This document shows positions 8,060 through 15,252 of a DNA stretch of 32,291 bases, in pieces. Origin of the DNA: Stakelama flava (GTDB lineage: Bacteria > Pseudomonadota > Alphaproteobacteria > Sphingomonadales > Sphingomonadaceae). The notes under the pieces were generated by a model. It was not told where the DNA came from. It ran no database searches and saw only the letters and a list, made by a program, of their open reading frames with translations. Where the stretch lies: assembly GCF_019351405.1 (NCBI RefSeq), contig NZ_JAHWZX010000023.1, positions 1 through 32,291 on the forward strand, in the 5' to 3' direction. Made by a program: the position numbers and the translations under genes. How positions within the stretch are numbered: position 1 is the first letter of the stretch; the number at the start of each line of letters is the position of its first letter.

Positions 8060-9289
8060 ATGGCCGATCACAGACTTGACGCACAGGCATTCGCCGCAGC
8101 GCGGCGCGTAATCGAAGGATCGTCGAAGGTCGGCGAAGATTTTGCCACCGCCGAGATTTTCCCGGCCGAAGCCTATACCGGCGAGGATTTCTGGCGGTTC
8201 GAGCGCTGGGCCCTGTTTGAACGCGAATGGCTGTGCGTGGGCCATGTGAACCAGCTGCCCGAACCCAACACTCATTTCATGATGACGGTGGTCGAAGAAC
8301 CGCTGATCGTCTCGCGCGATGACAAGGGCGAGATCCATGTCCTGTCGGCCATTTGCCAGCATCGCGGCCATCCGCTGCGCGACGGGCTGGACCCGGCCGA
8401 CGACAAGGGCCGCTGCGCACGCTCGAAACTGCTGGTGTGCCCCTATCACGCGTGGAGCTACAAGCTGGACGGCAGCCTGATGGCGGCGCCCGGCATGTCG
8501 AAGACCGCCTCCATCGCCGAACTGCGTGACCGTATCCGCCTTCCAAGGATCCGGCATACGGTGTTCCACGGGCTGATCTTCATCAATTTCGATCCCGACG
8601 CCACGCCGCTGGAAGGCCAGCTTGGCAAGATGGGCGAGCTGATCGCGAATTTTCACCTGGAGCAACTGGTCCCGACGCCGACGGTGTCGTCGGGCACCAT
8701 CGCGTCGAACTGGAAGATCTATCAGGAAAACTCGCTCGAACCCTATCACACCGATGTCGTGCATCGGAACTCGCACAATCCGGCGCCGGCGCATCTCTCG
8801 CGCTTTTACGACTGCACGCCCGATGATGGAGCGATCTACACCACCACCGGCTTTTCCGCCGATGCCGAACTGTTCACCGCCGACGGAAGCGAGGAACTGC
8901 CCCAGATCAAGGGCCTTGCCCCCGACGAGCAGAACCGCATTCTCTTCATCTCGGTCCTTCCGATGCTGTTCCTCCTGTTCGAACCGGGATCGGTGCTTGT
9001 CACCATTGCGCTGCCCGGTTCAGCAGGGACGATGGAGCTGCTCACCTTCTCGCTTTATCAGAAGGATGCCGCCGAGCACCCCCGCTTTGCCGATATCAGT
9101 GCGGCACAGGCGAAAGCGCTGACCGCCATCGTGCAGGAGGATCTCGTCACGCAAGAGGCGCTGCAGCGCGGGCACCAGTCGCGCTTTACTCCTCCGGGCG
9201 TGCTGTCCTGGCTGGAAACGACGATCCCGCAGATGAACGGCTGGCTATTGAAACGTTACCGCTCTGCGCTGGAAGCGGCCGAGGCCTGA
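8060..9289 (+). CDS. Rieske non-heme iron oxygenase, alpha subunit (second)
   Basis: This is a 409-aa large subunit, clearly different from the one at 4711-5916. Rieske ligands are Cys99/His101 (CQHRGH) and Cys127/His130 (CPYHAW). The catalytic iron motif is E227-P-Y-H230 with His235 (LEPYHTDVVH). The residue two before the first His is Glu where the first enzyme has Asp. That position normally bridges electron flow between subunits. A purine-rich AGGAAGGGG lies 11 nt upstream of the ATG. The VOC gene follows after 47 nt, probably in the same transcript. Ferredoxin and reductase partners are not in the window. Substrate unknown. Confidence 0.9.
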   Translation: MADHRLDAQAFAAARRVIEGSSKVGEDFATAEIFPAEAYTGEDFWRFERWALFEREWLCVGHVNQLPEPNTHFMMTVVEEPLIVSRDDKGEIHVLSAICQHRGHPLRDGLDPADDKGRCARSKLLVCPYHAWSYKLDGSLMAAPGMSKTASIAELRDRIRLPRIRHTVFHGLIFINFDPDATPLEGQLGKMGELIANFHLEQLVPTPTVSSGTIASNWKIYQENSLEPYHTDVVHRNSHNPAPAHLSRFYDCTPDDGAIYTTTGFSADAELFTADGSEELPQIKGLAPDEQNRILFISVLPMLFLLFEPGSVLVTIALPGSAGTMELLTFSLYQKDAAEHPRFADISAAQAKALTAIVQEDLVTQEALQRGHQSRFTPPGVLSWLETTIPQMNGWLLKRYRSALEAAEA

Positions 9290-9336
9290 ACTGCCCTTCC
9301 CTACCCCGACACTCCCGACAGAATTGACCGGAGCCC

Positions 9337-9831
9337 ATGATGAAGCGTCCAAATTTCCTAGCCTATGTCGACTTCGCCAGCACCGATGTGTCGGCCACCG
9401 GCGATTTCTACGATACCGTACTGGGCTGGAAGCATGACCGACAGATGGAAGGCCTGTATCACCGCATGCTGCCGGGCGGCTTCTTCACTGGCAGCGATGG
9501 CAAGGATAGCGAGATCCGCCATCTGCACATGGGCATCTTCGACGCGGCCAACGCCCGCCCCCATCCCGAAACCAACGGCGTCGAGCCGCGCACCCTAGCC
9601 AGCGAAGGCCGACGCGCGCGCATCTGGGTGGAGGTCAGCCCCGACGACAGCCACGATCGCATCATCGCCGAGGCCGAAAAGCGCGGCGCCACGATATTGT
9701 GGCGCAACCATATTTTCACCTGCTTTGGCGGGCTGACCGATGCCTTCCGCGACCCATGGAACAATGAGGTCGTGATCTGGACCGAAAACGCCGACAGCCC
9801 CGACCTCGCGCCGCATATCACGCGCGAGTGA
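9337..9831 (+). CDS. VOC-family (glyoxalase/extradiol-like) protein
   Basis: The 164-aa protein is a vicinal-oxygen-chelate fold protein. Its N-terminal repeat begins LAYVDFASTDVSATGDFYDTV and its second half ends in the typical FRDPWNNEVVIWTE. Family members bind a divalent metal and act as dioxygenases, lyases, isomerases or binding proteins. The specific reaction cannot be assigned. It follows the second Rieske gene closely on the same strand, and CCGGAG precedes the ATG. The context suggests a step downstream of ring hydroxylation. Confidence 0.8.
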   Translation: MMKRPNFLAYVDFASTDVSATGDFYDTVLGWKHDRQMEGLYHRMLPGGFFTGSDGKDSEIRHLHMGIFDAANARPHPETNGVEPRTLASEGRRARIWVEVSPDDSHDRIIAEAEKRGATILWRNHIFTCFGGLTDAFRDPWNNEVVIWTENADSPDLAPHITRE

Positions 9832-10281
9832 TCGCAGCCAACGCCCGTTTTGACTGGCGATCAACCTTTTGAACATCCTGCCACAGCGTTCCACCGGACA
9901 GCTGCGGCAGTGACTTCGCTTTCAAGCTCGCCAACAGGGTCGCAAGTGAATCACCGCCTGCGGTTGGACCTGTCTCACCGGCCCGCGTTATCAGATGATC
10001 CCAAATCGTCGTCTGGAGGCAACGCTGAGCGAATGCGCTCAACAGCATTCTCCACATTGCGTGACGATTCTTCATTCTGAAAGTCAAAATGCAGGATGCG
10101 AAAGACCCTCAGAAAGCGCCACAATCGCTCGTCGTCGATGGCCTCGTCCGGACGTTCGGTCAGGATCTCGCGAACGGTTTCCATGAATTCGCGCTGATCC
10201 TTGTGCGCGAAATCCTTCAGCGCAATGCGCGCAAAAAAGTCCTTTGCTGACGGGCTATGCTCAGCCCATGTCAATGCAGAC
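9832..10281 (-). pseudogene. relic of a larger unidentified gene
   Basis: The minus strand carries two frames that join into one sensible protein tail after a one-base shift near 10010-10020. The upstream part includes KDFFARIALKDFAHKDQ and ERLWRFLRVFRILHFDFQNE. The downstream part continues WDHLITRAGETGPTAGG and TLWQDVQKVDRQSKRALAAI to a stop at the VOC gene's end. The 5' end is cut exactly where the IS3 terminus begins (about 10282). The style resembles C-terminal parts of large ATPase-like proteins, but I do not recognise the family. It is non-functional as it stands. Confidence 0.55.
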
Positions 10282-10762
10282 TGTGACGTGCTCCCCTGGA
10301 ATGTGACTGGTTTTTGGTAGAGTCCGACCCAAAGGAGTCGGACGAGAATGAAGCGAAGCAGGTTCAGCGAGGAGCAGATCATCGCTGTTTTGAAGGAGCA
10401 GGAAGCTGGGATGCCGACGGCGGACGTGTGCCGTCGTCACGGGATCAGTTCGGCGACCTTCTACAAATGGAAGTCGAAGTATGGAGGGCTGGAGGTGTCC
10501 GATGCCCGTCGGCTGCCTCAGCTGGAGCAGGAGAACGCGCGGCTGAAGAAGCTGCTGGCGGATTCGATGCTCGACAACGCCATGCTCAAGGAGATCAGCG
10601 CAAAAAAATTCTAGCGCCGGTGCCAGGCAGCAGGCGGTGGCTCATCTTCAGGAGGTCTTCGAGGTGAGCCAGCGCCGTGCCTGCACGGTGCTGGTCGTGG
10701 ACCGGCCCATGGTGCGTTACGTCAGTCGCCGGCCCGACGATGCGAAGGCGCGCGAGCGCATG
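10282..10762 (+). mobile_element. truncated IS3-family element
   Basis: The left end begins TGTGACGTGCTCCCC at about 10282, where the relic gene's frame stops. OrfA is intact, but the orfB frame breaks off at about 10762, so the right two-thirds of the element is missing. It is not the same element as that at 1-400: the OrfA proteins differ. Confidence 0.75.
10348..10614 (+). CDS. IS3-family transposase OrfA
   Basis: This 88-aa OrfA starts MKRSRFSEEQIIAVLKEQEA, with the HTH in TADVCRRHGISSATFYKWKS and a coiled-coil tail (LEQENARLKKLLADSMLDNA). This is the usual IS407-type pattern. AAAGGAG lies upstream of the ATG. A run of seven A at the end (GCA AAA AAA TTC TAG) fits a programmed -1 shift into orfB. 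As orfB is truncated, no active transposase can be made from this copy. Confidence 0.85.
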   Translation: MKRSRFSEEQIIAVLKEQEAGMPTADVCRRHGISSATFYKWKSKYGGLEVSDARRLPQLEQENARLKKLLADSMLDNAMLKEISAKKF

Positions 10763-10786
10763 CCCCCAAGTCGGTTGTTGCCATAA
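10600..10786 (+). pseudogene. IS3-family transposase OrfB, truncated
   Basis: In the -1 frame after the A7 run the sequence reads NSSAGARQQAVAHLQEVFEV and on to RPDDAKARERM, the start of an IS407-type OrfB. Homology ends near 10762, and a short foreign tail reaches a stop at 10784-10786. The DDE catalytic residues are missing. Confidence 0.7.
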
Positions 10787-10961
10787 CGCCCAGCAATAGG
10801 CATCAAAACGGCCCGAGGCTCTTCTCGTAGCTGGTAGAAACTTCGGGCTCAGACCAGTTGAGAGCTGACTCTGGCGTGGAGCCTCTGGAACGGCAGCTTA
10901 CCGCCATTTCGTTCTCCAAAGGAGCCTTTCCGGATCGTCGAACATAGCGGACAAGCGGCAT
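10763..10961. other. non-coding junction between IS remnant and traA
   Basis: I see no gene here. It joins the broken IS3 element to the 3' end of traA, so it marks an old recombination junction. No recognisable tRNA, repeat or att-like copy of the tRNA-Leu 3' end is visible in it. Confidence 0.5.
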
Positions 10962-13769
10962 TTAGCGCCCAAGCCCCCTGCCCCGTCCAAGATCGATCCC
11001 GTGGTTGAACGCAAGCTCGGGCCCGAGCCGGCGCCCGCTGTCGAACATGATCCCCAGCTCGACCTTGCGTGTCGCCAGGATCGATTCCAGCTGCGGATCG
11101 CGTTCAAGGCTTTTGGCCATGTCGGCCATGCCGTTCTGGATCGCCTGCCGCCCTTCCATATCGCCTGCCACATAAGCGCGTTCGGATTGTTCGCGCAGCA
11201 TATTCCAGCGGGCCACAAACTGATCCGCACGCTTGGGCATATCGGCGCGCAGCTCGGCTTCCATCGTCATCATGCGGACCGCGCGCTGCGGCCGCCCGTT
11301 TGCTGATTCCTCGATCAGTGCTTGATCGGCCTCAAACGCCGCATGCAGATCACGACTGCTTCCGGGCTGCAGCGTGTTTAACCGCTCCGCCGCCTTGTCG
11401 AGCGCGGTCTTCTGCTCGGGCAATTCGGCCAAGCCCAGCGTTCGCATGCGCATGATATCGCGCACCGCGCGCGCAACGCGCTCCACCGCCTGTTCGAGCG
11501 GATTACGCCACGGTTCTTCCGTAACCGGCACCGTGAACTTGAGCCCGTCGAACCGACCGCGCACCGGCGCTGCCCTGGTCGGTGCATAATCGGCGGCCAT
11601 ATCCTTGCCGCGCTCGCGTGAAAGCGCACGAACCAGCCTACCATGATCGGCAAAGTCATCGCGGCCATAATGAAGATCGACGCCATCACGCTGCCGTGAC
11701 AGCGCGACATAGGCAGCGTGCCGATCCAGCCCCGGCGTTGCGAGCACATGCACCCGGTCGACCGTCATCCCCTGTGCCTTGTGTATCGTGGCGGCGTAGC
11801 CGTGATCGAGATGGGCATAGTCTTTGAGATCGAACGCCACCGCCCGCCCCTCGTCGAGCAGCACCGACATGCGCGCAGGCGTGACACTGCGAACCGAACC
11901 GAGCGATCCGTTCTTCACGCCAAGACCGCGCTCGTTCTTGAGGAACATCACCCGGTCGCCGGATGCGAACATCCGCTTGCCGCGCTCGGCGCGCAGCGCA
12001 ACTTCCTCTCCAAGCACGCCGCGCCCCTTCAACCGCTCGCGCGCTGCTTCGTTGAGCGCCTCCACTTCAGCGTTGGTGTGGGTGAGAATGATGCGGCTGG
12101 CTTTGGGCGCTGCAGCGCGATTGCGGTCCCAGCGATCGATCAGATTCTCCCGCGCGACCTCGCGCGTCTGCGCGACATGCAGCGCGCCGCGTTCTTCGTA
12201 GGCGGCAAGCGCCTCGCCGGTGCGCCCGGTAGCCAGCTGGCACGTGGCATCGCGCTGCCAGTCCTCGCGCTGGCGGCGCACCTCGGTGATCTCGATCCCG
12301 CCATGCCGCTCGGCGATCGACCGGAACGCAGCGCCCGCCTCGATCGCCTGCAACTGTTCAGGATCGCCAACCAGCACGACCTTGGCGCCGCGCTTCTCGG
12401 CTTCGGCAATCACGCGTTCCATTTGCCGCGTGCCGATCATGCCTGCTTCATCGATCACCAGCAAATGGTTTGACGAGAGCAGCTCGCGATCCTGCGCCCA
12501 TTGATGTTCGAGGCTGGCGATCGTGCGCGAGGCTATACCTGAACCACTTTCGAGGTTCTCGGCGGCGATACCGGACAGCGCGATACCTTGCACTTCATAG
12601 CCAGCGCTTTCCCATGCGGCGCGCGCAACGCCCAGCATCGCCGATTTGCCGGTACCGGCATAGCCGATCACGACACCGATACCCTTGGCGTTCGTCACAT
12701 GATCGAACGCGCTGCGCTGCTCGGCGGACAGCACCAGCCCACGCATTTCAGCGCGGGTGAGCGCGAGCTTGCGATGCTGTTTATGCAGCACATGGGCGCG
12801 GCGCGCTTCCAACCGCGCAGTGGCGCGCTCAAGCCGCTGCTCGGTCGCCAGCATGTCGCGGCTGGTGAAACGATCCTCGCCGCGCCCGTCCTTGCCAAGA
12901 TTGACCAGCTCGCGAGATGCACGCACCGCCGCCATCACTTGGTCGAACTGGCCTTTCCCCTCGCTGTGACGGTGCACGAACATGGCGAGATCGCGGGTGG
13001 TAAACGTCGCCTGCCCATGCGTGATAGCATCGAGCGCGATATCGGGATGCGCGAGCAGCTTCTCGCCATTGGCGCGCGCGATCGCGTGATGCTCTTCGAG
13101 CCGCTCGGACTCCAGTCCCTGCGCCACCATGCGCCAGGCCGCCGGGCCGATCTTGTTCTGCGGTTCGAGATCGATCCCCTGCGCTTCCAAGGTCCGATGA
13201 TCGATCCGCGCGTCGATATCGAGCTCAGCCAACCGCTCGTTCACGTACTCGGCCCAACGCTCTCGCCACTTTTCCAGCAAGTCGGTGCGGTTCCAGTCGC
13301 GGTTCTTCTTGCCGAACCCGCCCTCGCCTACCTCGCGCGTCGTCAGCATCACATGCGCGTGCGGCTTCGGGCTGCCGTCCTCGGCTACATCCCAGTGCAC
13401 ATTGAGATCGGCGACCATGCCGCGTGCCACAAACTCGCGCGTCACAAAGTCGCGCGCCAGCTCGACACCCTGCTCCTTGCTCATCTCACGGGGGATCGCG
13501 AACTCAATCTCGCGCGCGAGCTGCGCATCAATCCGCTTCTCGGCCGCTTCGACTTCATTCCAAAGCTTTTCGCGATTCCCGAGATGTTCGGGCGTGCCGT
13601 CGGGCAGCAGCACTTCGGAGTGAACGACGCCGGCCTTGTTCGAAAAGTCATGATGCCGATCGAGCCGGTGATCGTACAGCCGCGAGGCCGAGCGATAGGC
13701 GGCAGCGGCAAGCGCCGATGATCCGGCGGCGCGCGAGATGATCTTTGCGGAGAAATGGTAGATCGCCAT
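10962..13769 (-). CDS. traA: MOBQ-type conjugative relaxase-helicase TraA
   Basis: The 935-aa protein nicks and unwinds DNA at oriT for conjugative transfer. The N-terminal relaxase begins MAIYHFSAKIISRAAGSSAL, with likely catalytic Tyr25 (AAYRS) and the metal-binding His125, His137 and His139 (HAHVMLTTR). A RecD/TraI-like helicase follows: Walker A GYAGTGKS (369-376), Walker B VIDEAGM (438-444), and motif VI-like YVALSRQRDGV farther on. The tail is coiled-coil-rich. This architecture matches rhizobial/Ti-plasmid TraA. I chose the ATG at 13769 because homologues begin MAIYHF; the frame opens five codons earlier. It is divergent from traC across the candidate oriT. No T4SS or coupling-protein gene is nearby, so transfer would need a helper. 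Confidence 0.9.
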   Translation of the reverse strand: MAIYHFSAKIISRAAGSSALAAAAYRSASRLYDHRLDRHHDFSNKAGVVHSEVLLPDGTPEHLGNREKLWNEVEAAEKRIDAQLAREIEFAIPREMSKEQGVELARDFVTREFVARGMVADLNVHWDVAEDGSPKPHAHVMLTTREVGEGGFGKKNRDWNRTDLLEKWRERWAEYVNERLAELDIDARIDHRTLEAQGIDLEPQNKIGPAAWRMVAQGLESERLEEHHAIARANGEKLLAHPDIALDAITHGQATFTTRDLAMFVHRHSEGKGQFDQVMAAVRASRELVNLGKDGRGEDRFTSRDMLATEQRLERATARLEARRAHVLHKQHRKLALTRAEMRGLVLSAEQRSAFDHVTNAKGIGVVIGYAGTGKSAMLGVARAAWESAGYEVQGIALSGIAAENLESGSGIASRTIASLEHQWAQDRELLSSNHLLVIDEAGMIGTRQMERVIAEAEKRGAKVVLVGDPEQLQAIEAGAAFRSIAERHGGIEITEVRRQREDWQRDATCQLATGRTGEALAAYEERGALHVAQTREVARENLIDRWDRNRAAAPKASRIILTHTNAEVEALNEAARERLKGRGVLGEEVALRAERGKRMFASGDRVMFLKNERGLGVKNGSLGSVRSVTPARMSVLLDEGRAVAFDLKDYAHLDHGYAATIHKAQGMTVDRVHVLATPGLDRHAAYVALSRQRDGVDLHYGRDDFADHGRLVRALSRERGKDMAADYAPTRAAPVRGRFDGLKFTVPVTEEPWRNPLEQAVERVARAVRDIMRMRTLGLAELPEQKTALDKAAERLNTLQPGSSRDLHAAFEADQALIEESANGRPQRAVRMMTMEAELRADMPKRADQFVARWNMLREQSERAYVAGDMEGRQAIQNGMADMAKSLERDPQLESILATRKVELGIMFDSGRRLGPELAFNHGIDLGRGRGLGR

Positions 13770-13798
13770 GGCGGCAATCCACATACACCAATCAAGCG

Positions 13799-13827
13799 AC
13801 GTTGGGACAACGTATAAGCGCGCCCTC
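13799..13827 (+). other. candidate origin of transfer (oriT) with MOBQ-like nic
   Basis: ACGTTG-gga-CAACGT (13799-13813) is a perfect 6-bp inverted repeat, followed at once by TAAGCGCGCCCT (13815-13826). MOBQ origins such as that of RSF1010 have the same layout: an inverted repeat on the 5' side, then a nic region close to TAAGTGCGCCCT. It is 30 nt upstream of traA, between divergent traA and traC, the expected place. If this polarity is right, the plus strand is transferred and sequence to the right enters the recipient first. Confidence 0.75.
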
Positions 13828-13885
13828 GAAAGATTTCATCAATCTCGGGACTGCGAAGTGTCAAGAGATTTCAGCTTGTTGCGCC

Positions 13886-13904
13886 TTATCGATGCTAACG
13901 ATAA
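13886..13904. promoter_or_regulatory. inverted repeat in oriT/traC promoter region
   Basis: TTATCG (13886-13891) and CGATAA (13899-13904) form a perfect repeat around a 7-nt spacer. It lies between the candidate nic and traC and is a likely operator or accessory-protein site. Confidence 0.4.
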
Positions 13905-13908
13905 CTGG

Positions 13909-13937
13909 AATGTCCTCAACGCACAATTGAGGACATT
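13909..13937 (+). promoter_or_regulatory. 11-bp hairpin masking the traC ribosome-binding site
   Basis: AATGTCCTCAA (13909-13919) pairs perfectly with TTGAGGACATT (13927-13937) around a 7-nt loop. The right arm contains GAGGAC, the traC Shine-Dalgarno, and the ATG follows at 13941. In RNA the stem would hide the ribosome-binding site. In DNA it could be a repressor palindrome. Confidence 0.55.
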
Positions 13938-13940
13938 TCC

Positions 13941-14261
13941 ATGCGAAAACCGCGCGACTATGATTCGCAGCTAAAGGCACTCGACGACAAGGCAAAACAG
14001 CTCAAGGACGCCAGGCAGCGCCAGTTCGGCGAGCTGGTCGCAGCGACCGGCGCCGATGCGCTGTCGATCGAACAGCTGGCAGGCGCGCTGATCGCTGCCG
14101 CCGCAAGCGACCTCGTGACCAGGGAGGAATGGCGCAAAAGCGGCGCTGCCTTCTTTCAAAGGGGCGCAAAGGCTCGCGGCGGCGCTCGCGCGAAGCCGGG
14201 CGGCACTGCGGCGAACACTGGCGGCGGTACATCGGCGCCAGCTGCTTCTCGCGCGTCGTAA
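13941..14261 (+). CDS. traC: conjugal transfer protein TraC-like
   Basis: This 106-aa basic protein starts MRKPRDYDSQLKALDDKAKQ, has a charged helical N-terminus, then VAATGADALSIEQLAGALIA and WRKSGAAFFQRG. Small proteins of this kind lie divergent to traA in rhizobial and sphingomonad transfer regions. They are thought to be relaxosome accessory proteins. The C-terminus is a low-complexity Gly/Ala/Arg tail. The start follows GAGGAC, which lies in the hairpin at 13909-13937. The next gene, traD, begins 17 nt after the stop. The name rests on context and similarity to the family pattern. Confidence 0.75.
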   Translation: MRKPRDYDSQLKALDDKAKQLKDARQRQFGELVAATGADALSIEQLAGALIAAAASDLVTREEWRKSGAAFFQRGAKARGGARAKPGGTAANTGGGTSAPAASRAS

Positions 14262-14277
14262 CCGGCGCGGCTGGGTC

Positions 14278-14505
14278 GTGAAGCGCCGCGAGCGTACGCG
14301 CCAGCTGATCGAGCTCGGCGGGCTAGTCGCCAAGGCCGGGCTGGTCGAACTTACCGACGATGATCGCGCCGCGATCTTCGGATTGTTGCTGCACGGCGCC
14401 GCGACGCTGCGCAGCGATCAACGCGAGCAAGCGCTGACGCTCTGGCGGCGGCGCGGCAAGCGCGGGTTCGACGCGGTTGCCGAAGCCCACGAAACCGACA
14501 CATAG
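14278..14505 (+). CDS. traD: conjugal transfer protein TraD-like
   Basis: The 75-aa product matches the short Ti-type TraD pattern: a basic start followed by RQLIELGGLVAKAGLVELTD and a hydrophobic AIFGLLLHGA. Its role is poorly known; it travels with traC next to traA. The start is taken as GTG at 14278, only 17 nt after traC, implying one transcript. In the classical order traG (coupling protein) would come next. It is missing here and replaced by a broken small ORF and a mucR-like gene, which supports a mobilisable rather than self-transmissible element. Confidence 0.75.
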   Translation: MKRRERTRQLIELGGLVAKAGLVELTDDDRAAIFGLLLHGAATLRSDQREQALTLWRRRGKRGFDAVAEAHETDT

Positions 14506-14513
14506 GACCGGCC

Positions 14514-14673
14514 ATGGACGACGACATGCAGGCGACCATTCTCGCCATCCTCAATCGCGCCCGACTGGATCCGGCGCGATCTTCTGGCGACGAACAAAGC
14601 CGCACATGCGCAAGCTGAGGAAGCGCTCGCGGCAATGATCACCAATGCATTTCGCGAGCCATCGAACAATTAA
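14514..14673 (+). pseudogene. small frameshifted ORF after traD
   Basis: From the ATG at 14514 the frame reads MDDDMQATILAILNRA and then runs to an early stop at 14616-14618. Shifting frame at about 14560 gives PDWIRRDLLATNKAAHAQAE and on to a stop at 14671-14673, a smoother helical protein of about 52 aa. I infer one small gene with a single frameshift, or a sequencing error. The function is not recognised. Confidence 0.4.
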
Positions 14674-14744
14674 CTCTGCGTATTTGACAATGTTGGTCGC
14701 AGCGCGCAGGCCAGCGTTCAATAGATCCGATCCGGAGGAAATAT

Positions 14745-15212
14745 ATGAGCGAAGAAACCACGCTTAGTCCGCTCGAATTTGCGACCGAGCTGACCGTCGC
14801 CTGGCTCGGTAATCCCAATACGCGCGCGACTGCCGAAGAAGTACCCGATTTTCTTCAGAAGATGCACGCGACGGTGAGCGGCCTTTCAGCGGGCACAACC
14901 ACTTTGGAAAGCGACGACGACGATAGCGGCGACCATGTTCCGGCGGTCTCGGTGCGCAAGTCGCTTGCGTCCAAGGATCACATCATCTCGATGATCGACG
15001 GCAAGCCTTACAAGACGCTGCGCCGGCATCTGTCGACGCATGGGCTGACGCCTGAAGAGTATCGCGAACGCTATAACCTCAAGCCCGATTATCCGATGGT
15101 CGCGCCGAACTATTCGCAAGCGCGCCGTGCCATGGCGAAGAAGATCGGCTTGGGCTCGAAGGGACGCACCGCCAAGAGCGCTACGTCGAATGAAGGCAAG
15201 ACCGCGAAGTAA
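14745..15212 (+). CDS. MucR/Ros-family transcriptional regulator with altered zinc site
   Basis: The 155-aa protein has the Ros/MucR DNA-binding domain (about residues 75-140): SKDHIISMIDGKPYKTLRRH, then LTPEEYRERY, DYPMVAPNY and RRAMAKKIGLG. Ros/MucR proteins are alphaproteobacterial regulators, often repressors, with a prokaryotic zinc finger. Here the usual zinc Cys in the IICLEDGK segment is Ser82, while Asp85, His95 and His99 remain. Ros-like proteins lacking that Cys are known in Mesorhizobium, so this may still fold. GGAGG lies 7 nt before the ATG. It follows traC-traD and may control the transfer genes. Confidence 0.85.
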   Translation: MSEETTLSPLEFATELTVAWLGNPNTRATAEEVPDFLQKMHATVSGLSAGTTTLESDDDDSGDHVPAVSVRKSLASKDHIISMIDGKPYKTLRRHLSTHGLTPEEYRERYNLKPDYPMVAPNYSQARRAMAKKIGLGSKGRTAKSATSNEGKTAK

Positions 15213-15229
15213 TCCCCTGTCACCGCGCC

Positions 15230-15241
15230 GGGCGAACGCCC
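15230..15241. terminator. short hairpin between convergent mucR-like and NT-HEPN genes
   Basis: GGGCG (15230-15234) and CGCCC (15237-15241) form a tight stem in the 40-nt gap between two convergent genes. No T-run follows, so termination is only suggested by position. Confidence 0.3.
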
Positions 15242-15252
15242 AGCGCGCCGGC

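Noticed and set aside
36..10614. Composite transposon bounded by the two IS3 elements around the catabolic locus
   Set aside because: The two OrfA proteins belong to different IS3 groups and both elements are incomplete here, so they cannot act as a matched pair.
12588..13721. 377-aa plus-strand ORF opposite traA
   Set aside because: Antisense shadow of a clear relaxase-helicase.
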